This document shows, piece by piece, positions 39,301 to 45,684 of a stretch of DNA of 64,000 nucleotides. Every line of letters starts with the position of its first letter. Position 1 is the stretch's first letter. This DNA is from Arenicola marina (taxonomy: Eukaryota > Annelida > Polychaeta > Arenicolidae): contig OZ025249.1 in the NCBI GenBank assembly GCA_964019135.1, positions 1,116,001 to 1,180,000 on the forward strand, given 5' to 3'. A program made the position numbers and the translations under genes. A model generated the notes under the pieces. The model saw only the letters and a list, made by a program, of their open reading frames with translations. It did no database searches and had not been told where the DNA came from.

Positions 39301-41093
39301 TGTTGGGGACACGGTCTCAGTAACGACCTAGTGCTAGTCTCAGGCCAGTCTCGTCTGTTGGGGACACGGTCTCAGTAACGACCCAGTGCTAGTCTCAGGC
39401 CTGTCACGTCTGTTGGGGACACGGTCTCAGTAACGACCCAGTGCTAGTCTCAGGCCTGTCTCGTCTGTTGGGGACACGGTCTCAGTAACGTCCCAGTGCT
39501 AGTCCCAGGCCTGTCTCGTCTGTTGGGGACACGGTCTCAGTAACGACCCAGTGCTAGTCTCAGGCCTGTCTCGTCTGTTGGGGACACGGTCTCAGTAACG
39601 ACCTCGTGCTAGTCTCAGGCCTGTCACGTCTGTTGGGGACACGGTCTCAGTAACGTCCCAATGCTAGTCTCAGGCCTGTCTCGTCTGTTGGGGACACGGT
39701 CTCAGTAACGACTCAGTGCTAGTCTCAGGCCTGTCACGTCTGTTGGGGACACGGTCTCAGTAACGACCCAGTGCTAGTCTCAGGCCTGTCTCGTCTGTTG
39801 GGGACACGGTCTCAGTAACGACCGAGTGCTAGTCTCAGGCATGTCTCGTCTGTTGCGGACACGGTCTCAGTAACGACCTAGTGCTAGTCTCAGGCCTGTC
39901 TCGTCTGTTGGGGACACGGTCTCAGTAACGACCGAGTGCTAGTCTCAGGCCTGTCTCGTCTGTTGGGGACACGGTCTCAGTAACGACCCAATACTAGTCT
40001 CAGGCCTGTCTCGTCTGTTGGGGACACGGTCTCAGTAACGACCTAGTGCTAGTCTCAGGCCTGTCTCGTCTGTTGGGGACACGGTCTCAGTAACGACCCA
40101 GTGCTAGTCTCAGGCCTGTCTCGTCTGTTGGGGACACGGTCTCAGTAACGTCCCAGTGCTAGTCTCAGGCCTGTCTCGTCTGTTGGGGACACGGTCTCAG
40201 TAACGTCCCAATGCTAGTCTCAGGCCTGTCTCGTCTGTTGGGGACACGGTCTCAGTAACGACCTAGTGCTAGTCTCAGGCCTGTCTCGTCTGTTGGGGAC
40301 ACGGTCTCAGTAACGACCTAGTGCTAGTCTCAGGCCTGTCTCGTCTGTTGGGGACACGGTCTCAGTAACGTCCGAGTGCTAGTCTCAGGCCTGTCTCGTC
40401 TGTTGGGGACACGGTCTCAGTAACGACCCAGTGCTAGTCTCAGGCCTGTCTCGTCTGTTGGGGACACGGTCTCAGTAACGACCCAGTGCTAGTCTCAGGC
40501 CTGTCTCGTCTGTTGCGGACACGGTCTCAGTAACGACCGAGTGCTAGTCTCAGGCCTGTCTCGTCTGTTGGGGACACGGTCTCAGTAACGACCCAGTGCT
40601 AGTCTCAGGCCTGTCTCGTCTGTTGGGGACACGGTCTCAGTAACGTCCGAGTGCTAGTCTCAGGCCTGTCTCGTCTGTTGGGGACACGGTCTCAGTAACG
40701 TCCGAGTGCTAGTCTCAGGCCTGTCTCGTCTGTTGGGGACACGGTCTCAGTAACGTCCGAGTGCTAGTCTCAGGCCTGTCTCGTCTGTTGTATTGCACAA
40801 GGCTACGTGACGCCGCTACCCTGGCTGCATGGGCCTACCTCGTATTGACACCGGAGTCTCTCCTCCACCTCCTTTAGTTGTTTGTTCCTAGCTGCCCTGC
40901 AGTCCTGCCTCTTGCGCTTGTAAAGCGAGCGATAATAGAAGGTTTTGGCACGCTGCATACAGAACCAGACGATCGGGACACTGCTGGTGAAAACTACAAA
41001 CACCTTGAAGACGGTACTGTCATAGAATCTCTTCACCTGGTAAAGACCCTTTCCCGCAGTATGGAGGGACATCTTTGGCAGTGGCATATCCAT
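217..41093 (-). CDS. FAAH: Fatty-acid amide hydrolase gene, 5' eleven coding exons (3' end outside window)
   Basis: FAAH is a membrane-anchored serine hydrolase of the amidase-signature family that cleaves fatty-acid amides such as anandamide and oleamide. Seen here: eleven minus-strand exons at 40839-41093, 35496-35606, 23676-23732, 22300-22386, 21067-21138, 5990-6051, 5286-5492, 3161-3198, 2584-2708, 2301-2426 and 217-311. They total 1235 nt, or 411 codons plus 2 nt, and every phase joins cleanly. The joined product reads like vertebrate FAAH from the membrane anchor to the DGG motif. Catalytic residues are Lys164 (VSLKDNF), Ser239 (GGSSSGEG) and Ser263 (CGSIRCP), with the same spacing as Lys142/Ser217/Ser241. 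About 165 C-terminal residues should lie beyond the left edge, judging by the usual length near 580. The introns hold a different minisatellite each. The exons were assigned by eye from splice sites and family similarity, so a cDNA would be decisive. Confidence 0.93.
265..794 (-). repeat. 70-bp tandem array, 8 copies, each with the exon 11 3' splice site and exon start
   Basis: Copies start at 265, 335, 405, 475, 545, 615, 685 and 755 on the plus strand. On the sense (minus) strand each unit has a pyrimidine-poor but AG-ending acceptor (TGAATTGTAG or TGTATTGTAG), then the first 46 nt of exon 11, then ACA|GTGAGG, a usable 5' splice site. The array is highly uniform. The main variation is attcaaacaac versus atacagacagc, and its order shows a duplicated three-unit (210-bp) block. 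The copy at 265-311 is the real start of exon 11. Confidence 0.93.
795..2352 (-). repeat. 78-bp tandem array, about 20 copies, made of FAAH exon 10 end plus splice sites
   Basis: The unit is 78 bp (26 codons). In sense direction it holds the 3' end of exon 10 (reading [19 protein letters not shown]), the donor GAG|GTCAGT, a spacer, then TGCTTTGTAG|GTTGTGG, which is an acceptor followed by the first bases of exon 11. From acceptor to next donor is 63 nt, open and phase 0. A few units have changed donors (ggcctcg or gaccacg on the plus strand). The array joins the 70-bp array through the shared motif TTGTAGGTTGTGGCCT, slightly mutated at the junction near 790-800. Confidence 0.93.
2301..2426 (-). 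CDS. FAAH: FAAH exon 10, whose 3' half seeds the 78-bp array
   Basis: 42 codons, phase 0 at both ends. The acceptor is ttgttccag|GTGTAC and the donor GAG|GTCAGT. It encodes [16 protein letters not shown], then [17 protein letters not shown], which aligns with FAAH V-Y-x-S-x-x-x-L-R-V-G-Y-Y and R-R-A-V-L-E-T-K-x-x-L-E-A-A-G-H. From about position 2350 downward the exon is already the first unit of a 20-copy tandem array that carries the same coding sequence and donor. The true splice donor in the transcript could therefore be any of many copies. The first one was chosen because it is contiguous with the unique exon part. Confidence 0.85.
2584..2708 (-). CDS. FAAH: FAAH exon 9
   Basis: 125 nt (2 nt + 41 codons), ending in phase 0. 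The acceptor is ctgctgcag|TGACC and the donor GAG|GTATGT. The peptide contains [18 protein letters not shown] and [11 protein letters not shown], matching FAAH G-P-M-A-R-D-V-x-S-L and D-P-x-V-P-P-L-P-F-x-E-E. It is followed by the only short intron seen (157 bp, 2427-2583), which is unique sequence. Confidence 0.92.
2709..3160 (-). repeat. FAAH intron 8 with a small 41-bp minisatellite
   Basis: Between about 2819 and 3080 there are six to seven copies of a 41-bp unit containing gggatagctgagcattacac and ctggtactggaccaatgtat. Copies differ by a few bases each. The rest of the intron is unique and AT-rich. Confidence 0.85.
3161..3198 (-). CDS. FAAH: FAAH exon 8, 38-nt micro-exon
   Basis: 38 nt (1 + 12 codons + 1). 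The acceptor is gttgtcacag|TACGAA and the donor CCTAG|GTCAGT. Joined to its neighbours it reads [14 protein letters not shown], which aligns with FAAH L-S-K-S-G-L-K-G-C-V-Y-G-Q-T-A-V. Leaving it out would shift the frame, so it is required. It is the only exon-like stretch in the 2.6 kb between exons 7 and 9. Confidence 0.85.
3199..5285 (-). repeat. FAAH intron 7 with a degenerate 32-bp minisatellite
   Basis: The unit is about 32 bp (ggattaaagggtctggacta then caaagacatt). It runs from about 3525 to 5235 with roughly 53 copies, many with small indels. It is more diverged than the intron 5 or intron 1 arrays, so probably older. About 325 bp next to exon 8 is unique AT-rich sequence. The array ends about 45 bp from the exon 7 donor. 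Confidence 0.88.
5286..5492 (-). CDS. FAAH: FAAH exon 7: amidase signature, both catalytic serines
   Basis: 207 nt (1 nt + 68 codons + 2 nt). The acceptor is actttcag|TTTCGA and the donor CTGAG|GTAAGT. It encodes most of the amidase signature: [17 protein letters not shown] with the cis-Ser (residue 239), then [16 protein letters not shown] with the nucleophile Ser (263), then [14 protein letters not shown]. The spacing Lys164-Ser239-Ser263 equals that of mammalian FAAH. One oddity is the oxyanion-loop residues: where the family has Ile-Gly-Gly-Ser, this gene has Thr-Cys-Gly-Ser (codons ACG TGC GGC AGC). Confidence 0.96.
5493..5989 (-). repeat. FAAH intron 6 with a 40-bp minisatellite
   Basis: About ten copies, from 5560 to 5970, of a 40-bp unit containing ctgaggcctttaaccaacca and acagtgtacccactagtcct. 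It ends within about 20 bp of the GC donor of exon 6. It is not related to the 40-bp satellite at the right of the window. Confidence 0.9.
5990..6051 (-). CDS. FAAH: FAAH exon 6, followed by a GC-AG intron
   Basis: 62 nt, starting in phase 0 and ending with 2 nt over. The acceptor is ctttcag|GCGCTG. The peptide [17 protein letters not shown] matches FAAH L-K-x-x-G-A-V-P-F-V-x-T-N-V-P-Q. The donor is ATGAG|GCAAGTAGG, the usual form of the rare GC donor class, with AG|GCAAGT in full. Joining AG to the T of exon 7 makes a Ser codon and continues into FESGNPIFG, as in FAAH (S-Y-D-C-S-N-P-L-F-G). Confidence 0.9.
6052..6394 (-). other. Unique part of FAAH intron 5 next to exon 6
   Basis: About 340 bp between the exon 6 acceptor and the 38-bp array. 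I see no gene, splice pair or mobile element in it. Confidence 0.6.
6395..21064 (-). repeat. 38-bp minisatellite, about 386 copies, filling FAAH intron 5
   Basis: The unit is 38 bp (acacagtatctgcagccaca then ccgtgtcagacccaggta) and spans 14.7 kb. Main variants are gcagcc/gaagcc, cacacc/catatc and a 37-bp unit that lacks one C of gaccc. Higher-order copies are plain: the rare variant tcagccacagg occurs near 12559, 13851 and 14839, spaced 34 and 26 units. The phrase cgtcttagacccaggtaacg recurs near 8984, 10847 and 17764. On the right the array stops about 3 nt from the exon 5 donor. Confidence 0.96.
21067..21138 (-). CDS. FAAH: FAAH exon 5
   Basis: 24 codons, phase 0 at both ends. The acceptor is tgccgacag|GGCCAC and the donor GAG|GTACGA. 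The peptide starts GHDSTEGS and ends SRDCAVVE, matching FAAH G-H-D-S-T-L-G-L ... S-D-C-V-V-V. The 38-bp minisatellite starts only about 3 nt inside the intron after the donor, so this splice site borders repeat directly. The exon is shorter than 100 codons in every frame and would be missed by simple ORF finding. Confidence 0.9.
21139..22299 (-). repeat. 32-bp minisatellite in FAAH intron 4
   Basis: About 31 copies from 21223 to 22220 of a 32-bp unit with ccagtaataacttcaatcct and atctggccgcac. The copies nearest exon 5 carry a different version (cctcagtaataactttaaac). The 80 bp each side are unique. It is distinct from the intron 7 repeat despite the equal unit length. Confidence 0.92.
22300..22386 (-). 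CDS. FAAH: FAAH exon 4: catalytic lysine
   Basis: 29 codons, phase 0 at both ends. The acceptor is caatcag|GAATGG and the donor AAG|GTGAGC. It encodes [17 protein letters not shown], the amidase-family G-[IV]-P-[VI]-S-[LV]-K motif. The Lys is residue 164 of the joined product and is the catalytic base of the Ser-Ser-Lys triad. A more upstream AG (gtccag, at 22401) is possible but breaks the phase with exon 3. The exon is boxed in by a 27-bp array on one side and a 32-bp array on the other. Confidence 0.93.
22387..23675 (-). repeat. 27-bp minisatellite in FAAH intron 3
   Basis: About 38 copies from 22513 to 23540 of a 27-bp unit with the core ccatcgatgac and the palindrome ATCGAT. Because 27 is a multiple of 3 and no frame has a fixed stop, both strands stay open for more than 1 kb (DILCHSSID repeats on plus, TQDVIDGTV on minus). 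These are repeat artefacts inside an intron, not genes. The rest (22387-22512 and 23541-23675) is unique. Confidence 0.92.
23676..23732 (-). CDS. FAAH: FAAH exon 3
   Basis: 19 codons, phase 0 at both ends. The acceptor is atttttgtag|GCCCTG and the donor GAG|GTAAGT. The peptide contains [14 protein letters not shown], matching the conserved N-K-x-T-N-C-V segment of FAAH and the N-C-V-x-E-F-I-x-E-A segment of FAAH2-like enzymes. A second possible donor (GTGAGG) lies 5 nt upstream, but using it would need a different start for the next exon. Confidence 0.87.
23733..24030 (-). other. Unique part of FAAH intron 2 next to exon 3
   Basis: About 300 bp of single-copy sequence between the exon 3 acceptor and the 36-bp array. 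No gene or element seen. Confidence 0.6.
24031..35161 (-). repeat. 36/31-bp GC-rich minisatellite, over 300 copies, filling FAAH intron 2
   Basis: The unit is 36 bp (cagcggactgaggagaggcc then gcggcacgagcagtgt), mixed with a 31-bp form that lacks 5 bp of gagag. It spans 11.1 kb and is rich in CpG and CCGCGG. In sense direction every 36-bp unit contains CCTCTCCTCAG, a good-looking 3' splice acceptor, which the 31-bp form weakens. Larger blocks are duplicated, for example a block near 24990-25200 repeated 391 bp later. The long ORFs on both strands come from the 12-codon unit. Confidence 0.96.
35162..35495 (-). other. Unique part of FAAH intron 2 next to exon 2
   Basis: About 330 bp of single-copy AT-rich sequence between the 36-bp array and the exon 2 donor. 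No gene seen. Confidence 0.6.
35496..35606 (-). CDS. FAAH: FAAH exon 2
   Basis: 37 codons, phase 0 at both ends. The acceptor is aaacag|GATCTG and the donor AAG|GTGAGG. The peptide includes [19 protein letters not shown], which aligns with the FAAH segment where a helix (L..KL..G.L.PE.VL..Y) precedes the amidase core. It lies between the 55-bp array (about 26 bp above the acceptor) and the 36-bp array (about 330 bp below the donor). It is one of the few unique islands in 16 kb. Confidence 0.9.
35632..40790 (-). repeat. 55-bp minisatellite, about 94 copies, filling FAAH intron 1
   Basis: The unit is 55 bp (tctcaggcctgtctcgtctg, ttggggacacggtctcagta, then acgacctagtgctag). It is very uniform, with variation mostly in the three or four bases after gtaacg. 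Rare markers (gtaacaaccc, tctcatgcctg, a 54-bp unit with ttgggacacg) recur in the same order about 1.76 kb apart, near 37.0-37.2 and 38.8-39.0 kb. That shows a recent duplication of a block of 32 units. It ends about 26 bp from the exon 2 acceptor and 48 bp from the exon 1 donor. Confidence 0.96.
40839..41093 (-). CDS. FAAH: FAAH exon 1: start codon and membrane anchor
   Basis: This exon gives 85 codons from the ATG at 41093, which has A at -3, G at +4 and an in-frame TAA just upstream. A second Met follows at residue 3. A hydrophobic segment at about residues 28-46 ([17 protein letters not shown]) matches the N-terminal transmembrane helix of FAAH. It is followed by a Lys/Arg-rich, probably helical stretch at 48-78, as in mammals. 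The donor is GAG|GTAGGC, phase 0. An acceptor-like ctttcag at 41113-41119 suggests the 5'UTR may itself be spliced. Confidence 0.88.
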
Positions 41094-41274
41094 GATGGTA
41101 GTTTAGCTATAACTGAAAGTCCGATGACAGTCCGACAGTGCGACACTACAAGGTGGCAAGTACCGCCCGCACGCATGTGTTCTGTGTTTACAATATGCCA
41201 TGTGGGTCACAGCCGACGTGCACCTGGCCAGCTCTGGCCGGGCCGGGGGCTAGGCTCGCTCTAAGTAAGTAAGT
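41094..41274 (-). promoter_or_regulatory. FAAH 5' leader, possible spliced 5'UTR
   Basis: Just above the ATG an acceptor-like actttcag ends at 41113, and about 170 bp further up there is a strong donor-like CCCG|GTGAGTAC. The 5'UTR may therefore contain a small intron. No TATA box is evident. This is inference from splice-site shape only. Confidence 0.35.
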
Positions 41275-41285
41275 ACTCACCGGGT

Positions 41286-41411
41286 AGCCTGAATGTTCAG
41301 ACGTTACAGTCTTCACACTTGTTCTTGTGACACAAGGGGTGTCACAAGTCTTGTGACTTGTTACAGTCACAAGAACAAGTGTCAAGACTGTAACGTCTGA
41401 ACATTCAGGCT
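41286..41411. mobile_element. 126-bp hairpin MITE with 10-bp target-site duplication
   Basis: Long inverted arms start AGCCTGAATGTTCAGACGTT and are nearly perfect over about 50 bp, with a short loop. The element is flanked by direct repeats ACTCACCGGG at 41275-41284 and 41412-41421. A 9-10 bp duplication is typical of Mutator-like elements, so this could be a MULE-derived MITE. There is no coding capacity. On the FAAH strand the duplicated target contains a consensus 5' splice site (CCGGTGAGTA). Confidence 0.8.
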
Positions 41412-41421
41412 ACTCACCGGG

Positions 41422-41685
41422 GTGACTTTACAAGTATAAACAAGCTCAGTGAGGAGCGGAATCCTCCTGAGTGTGCCCTGTTTCAGTTACGGAGGACTGT
41501 ACAACTCACGAGAATCTCGTGACAGCATTTCAATTAGCCTACATCTGATCGACACAAGAGACCGTTCCTATGGTTTTACGACCGTACCGGGGACTGCTTC
41601 ACCCCGCCTACCATTGCCCTACGCTGGCGGCGGCCAGGATACGGAATAATACAAAACAACCATGCACAAGGCGGTCCGCCGCTAA
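41422..41685. other. Unique sequence between MITE and satellite
   Basis: About 260 bp of single-copy sequence upstream of FAAH. It could hold the promoter or a 5'UTR exon. No convincing coding exon was found. Confidence 0.4.
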
Positions 41686-41719
41686 AGCATACACTGATGG
41701 GTTTACCTTCCACTATAAT
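41686..41719. repeat. Left fragment of the 40-bp satellite
   Basis: A single partial unit (agcatacactgatgg, then gtttaccttccactataat) identical to the array right of 49780. It is the left edge of that array, cut off by the retroelement. It ends in the AAT that serves as the integration core. Confidence 0.9.
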
Positions 41720-41809
41720 TAGGTAACCAGTCGCAAAAGAGAAGACAAAGGTGTGGCCGTTAACCGAGATTATTCAAACTGTGAATGAAACTGTGAAAGG
41801 AGGCGGCCA
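41720..41809 (-). repeat. Split direct repeat B2 of the DIRS-like element
   Basis: 90 bp (taggtaaccagtcgcaaaag ... aggaggcggcca), matching B1 at 45595-45684 with two differences seen. It forms the minus-strand 3' terminus of the element. Confidence 0.85.
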
Positions 41810-41913
41810 GCACGGCGTACTGGGCGCCGGCATAAGGAAACATTAAAAAGTAACATGTCATATAATGCAAAGACTAGTAGTATAATATTGCTTTAGGGTG
41901 GGTGGGTATTGGG
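41810..41913 (-). other. Spacer between A2 and B2
   Basis: About 104 bp of unique AT-rich sequence inside the retroelement. No feature seen. Confidence 0.5.
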
Positions 41914-42179
41914 AGCCAAATTGCGTTTCGACGGCAGGACCTGCAAGTGGCGGGTGAATGGGGGGCCGCTGGGGTTATAGGCCGGGCGCTGGCCAGAGAC
42001 CGGGTGTCCGACCAAACGGAGCGCTGACCAGTGACCCGGGGACCGACCAATGGGCGCGCTGGATCCAGAAGGCCCAGCCGGGTGGGTTGGCGGTCGGCGA
42101 GGCTTGTAGCCGGTGTCACGGTCTGAGATTGTACCGTGCTGGAATTACCTCGGCGCATGCGCATTAGCTTCGTTTTATG

Positions 42180-43650
42180 TAGCCAACTTCCGGCGTGCTC
42201 GTTTTGTCCGAGAGATTGCGCAATGTCGGTGCGAGCGCTTGTGACCGGTTGGCAGTTAGATTACTCTGGTAGATCGAACTTTTAATGTAGTTGAACTAGC
42301 CGTAAACCATTTAAAAGTACTATATTCATTACAATAAATTGTAGTCTTTTATAGGTATCTAATTGTCTATGGCAAATACATTTTTTAGAGCTTTCAATAT
42401 TTATAGTGCTGTACTAGTATTTTTATAGTTTATTTAGAGGAATTTGCCTTTCTACGTCTAACTTACCGGTACTTAATTTTATTTAGCCCAAATTCATTAT
42501 TTAGAATTCTCTACACTACCAGAGGCACTAACCATATTGGTTATATAGAGGTATTTTAGTGTATATATGTCATACCGGTAGTATTAAAAAATGAAAAAAC
42601 AAAACATTTGAATTTCATGTTCAGAAGGTTGAATTCTGTCAGACCAGACCAGAATATCGAGTAGCTCTAATTTCAATCATGCATGAATCTTTGTCTATTG
42701 TATCTTCAATGTAAAATGAAAGCTGCCAGTATATTGGATTAATATTGCAATATTTATTGTCTGTTCCTTTTTATGATTCAAATTTACATGTTTGTACAAT
42801 GGACCAAAGGTCACATGAATCAATAAAATATCATATTAATTTTAAATATCCAGCTTTGCTATGTGCTGATTTCACAACACACAACTATATAATTAGAGTA
42901 TGTATTTTATGTACTGATATGTCCATGGATAATGTTTGAATGAAAAATTGCAATTTTCAACTTTTGAGTCCAACAAGTAAAAGAATTTGATAACACAAAA
43001 TAGATCTGGTAGATTTACAGACTCTTGACATAGATTGACATACCAGGTCAATAAATATCAATGTACCAAATTTCAATTAATGTAGTTATTCTGATCATGC
43101 CTATAGTCCCAAAAAGGGATATTCTATTTATTATGATATAGTAATATGAAAAGAAGTTTATTGGAGTACTAGTCATACGGTCATATGGTACATATTACAC
43201 TATACATAAATAGAAACAAATCACAGGTGCCTAAATCAGCGGAGGGGGGTATCCCCCCCCCCTTAGGGGTACCCCCGCTGATTTACGGCGCCTGTGGAAC
43301 TACTATTTTTTTGATAAAAACTTGTCCTATTTCGACTGGCATTTTATTTAAATATACTGGGCATTTATTTCGAATAATCTATTGAGATCTATGAGGCGCT
43401 TCATGTTTCTGAAAAGTACGGTTTATATATGAAAACAAAATAAAAAAAATCCTTCTATTTTTGTATTTTGTGACTAGGTAAAACATTTTCAGTGTAGTAA
43501 TATTATGACTTCGTTTTCGGGAAAAATGCTTTACACGCGGAGGGGTACATGTGATATAGATATGGTAAATCAGCTGCGCGTATCTTTCTCACTTATACGA
43601 CAACCAATAAACATCTAAATTAACAATTATTACATGCAGCAAGGCCGATT
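42180..43650. other. AT-rich left half of the TIR transposon, no gene seen
   Basis: About 1.5 kb of AT-rich single-copy sequence. Short ORFs (60-70 codons) show no recognisable domain. It holds one palindrome, listed separately. Confidence 0.6.
43222..43296. mobile_element. 75-bp palindrome, possible mini-MITE
   Basis: The inverted arms cacaggtgcctaaatcagcg and cgctgatttacggcgcctgt flank a C-run core (tatcccccccccc). It looks like the fused ends of a larger TIR element reduced to its termini. No clear target duplication was found. Confidence 0.55.
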
Positions 43651-43669
43651 TTCAACGAACTGGAAGCGG

Positions 43670-45430
43670 CCTGAGTACCCTAGTCTGCAATTGTCCACCT
43701 GTGCGGCCATACTACGGCTAAAAGCATGAAAACATTTTCGGCACGGTTACAATTCCAGCTCGGTTGGTAGCGGTCTGAGATTACCCCAGTCTGAAATTGT
43801 CCCCCTGGACGGCCATACTACGGCTAAAAGCATTAAAACATTTTCGGCACGGTTACAATTCCAGCACAGCTGGTAGCGGTCTGAGATTACCCCAGTCTGA
43901 AATTTGCCACCTGTGCGGCCATAATACGGCTAAAAGCATGAAAACATTTTCGGCACGGTTACAATTCCAGCACGGCTGGTAGCGGTCTGAGATTACCCCA
44001 GTCTGAAATTGTCCCCCTGGACGGCCATACTACGGCTAAAAGCATGAAAACATTTTCGGCACGGTTACAATTCCAGCACGGCTGCTAGCGGTCTGAGATT
44101 GTCCCCCTGGACGGCCATACTACGGCTAAAAGCATGAAAACATTTTCGGCACGGTTACAATTCCAGCACGGCTGGTAGCGGTCTGAGATTACCCCAGTCT
44201 GAAATTGTCCCCCTGGACGGCCATACTACGGCTAAAAGCATTAAAACATTTTCGGCACGGTACAATTCCAGCACGGCTGGTAGCGGTCTGAGATTAACCC
44301 AGTCTGAAATTGTCCCCCTGGACGGCCATACTACGGCTAAAAGCATGAACACATTTTCGGCACGGTTACAATTCCAGCACGGCTGGTAGCGGTCTGAGAT
44401 TACATCAGTCTGAAATTTGCCACATGTGCGGCCATAATACGGCTAAAAGCATGAACACATTTTCGGCACGGTTACAATTCCAGCACGGCTGGTAGCGGTC
44501 TGAGATTACCCCAGTCTGAAATTGTCCCCCTGGACGGCCATACTACGGCTAAAAGCATGAAAACATTTTCGGCACGGTTACAATTCCAGCACGGCTGGTA
44601 GCGGTCTGAGATTGTCCCCCTGGACGGCCATACTACGGCTAAAAGCATGAAAACATTTTCGGCACGGTTACAATTCCAGCACGGCTGGTAGCGGTCTGAG
44701 ATTACCCCAGTCTGGAATTGTCCCCCTGGACGGCCATACTACGGCTAAAAGCATGAAAACATTTTCGGCACGGTTACAATTCCAGCACGGCTGGTAGCGG
44801 TCTGAGATTACCCCAGTCTGAAATTGTCCCCCTGGACGGCCATACTACGGCTAAAAGCATTAAAACATTTTCGGCACGGTACAATTCCAGCACGGCCGGT
44901 AGCGGTCTGAGATTAACCCAGTCTGAAATTGTCCCCCTGGACGGCCATACTACGGCTAAAAGCATGAACACATTTTCGGCACGGTGACAATTCCAGCACG
45001 GCTGGTAGCGGTCTGAGATTACCCCAGTCTGAAATTGTCCCCCTGGACGGCCATATTACGGCTAAAAGCATGAACACATTTTCGGCACGGTACAATTCCA
45101 GCACGGCTGGTAGCGGTCTGAGATTACCCCAGTCTGAAATTGTCCCCTTGGACGGCCATATTACGGCTAAAAGCCTGAAAAAATTTCGGCACGGTACAAT
45201 TCCAGCACGGCTGGTAGCGGTCTGAGATTACCCCAGTCTGAAATTGTCCACCTGTGCGGCCATACTACGGCTAAAAGCATTGAAACATTTTCGGCACGGT
45301 TACAATTCCAGCACGGCTGGTAGCGGTCTGAGATTACCCCAGTCTGAAATTGTCCCCCTGGGCGGCCATACTACGGTTAAAAGCATTAAAACCATTTCGG
45401 CACGGTTACAATTTCAGACTGTGACCGCAA
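43670..45430. repeat. 106-bp tandem array inside the TIR transposon
   Basis: About 17 units of roughly 106 bp. Some lack one base, and some lack the 15-bp taccccagtctgaaa. Each unit holds ggtctgagat and ggttacaattccagcacgg, which resemble the transposon's own TIR (ggtctgagattgtaccgtgc and its inverse). The array thus seems to have grown from terminal sequence. Small ORFs across it are artefacts. Confidence 0.88.
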
Positions 45431-45545
45431 CGGTCTGAATTTACCAGCCCGAAGTTGCGCATGCGCAGAAGGTGCCTCGGTAATTTCAGCACGGTAACAA
45501 TTTCAGACCGTGACACCGGAGAGGGAGGAGGCGAGAGGGAGAGAG

Positions 45546-45609
45546 GCGACTGGGGCCTAATTACCTAGAATTACTAATAGTAATTCTAGACAATTAGGTA
45601 ACCAGTCGC
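45546..45609. other. Inverted repeat across the B1/A2 junction
   Basis: Arms gcgactggggcctaattacc and its imperfect inverse (caattaggtaaccagtcgc) surround a perfect inner palindrome, ctagaattactaatagtaat followed by tctag. It contains the AAT core at 45592-45594. It may be the recombinase binding region of the circular intermediate; that role is inferred from position. Confidence 0.6.
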
Positions 45610-45684
45610 AAAAGAGAAGACAAAGGTGTGGCCGTTAACCGAGTTTATTCAAACTGTGACTGAAACTGTGAAAGGAGGCGGCCA
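45595..45684 (-). repeat. Split direct repeat B1
   Basis: 90 bp, nearly identical to B2 at 41720-41809, and directly adjoining A2. Confidence 0.85.

Larger units (their letters stand above)
42114..45515. mobile_element. TIR DNA transposon, 3.4 kb, CCGG target duplication, non-autonomous
   Basis: The ends are TGTCACGGTCTGA... and its inverse (tcagaccgtgaca at 45503-45515). The inverted repeats extend about 45 bp with one indel, then share a gcgcatgcgc motif. Target duplications CCGG lie at 42110-42113 and 45516-45519, and the empty site is seen in A1 near 49700. The left part (42180-43650) is AT-rich and unique. The right part is a 106-bp array. No transposase ORF is recognised and the superfamily is not assigned. 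Confidence 0.85.
41914..45594 (-). repeat. Split direct repeat A2, interrupted by a TIR transposon
   Basis: The two parts, 41914-42113 and 45520-45594, together match A1 (49513-49780) with scattered substitutions and small indels. A1 reads straight through gtagccggagaggg, where A2 is broken by the 3.4-kb insertion flanked by CCGG. Confidence 0.88.

Noticed and set aside
42114..45515. A transposase gene inside the TIR element
   Set aside because: The longest frames are about 65 codons with no catalytic motif, so the element is treated as non-autonomous.
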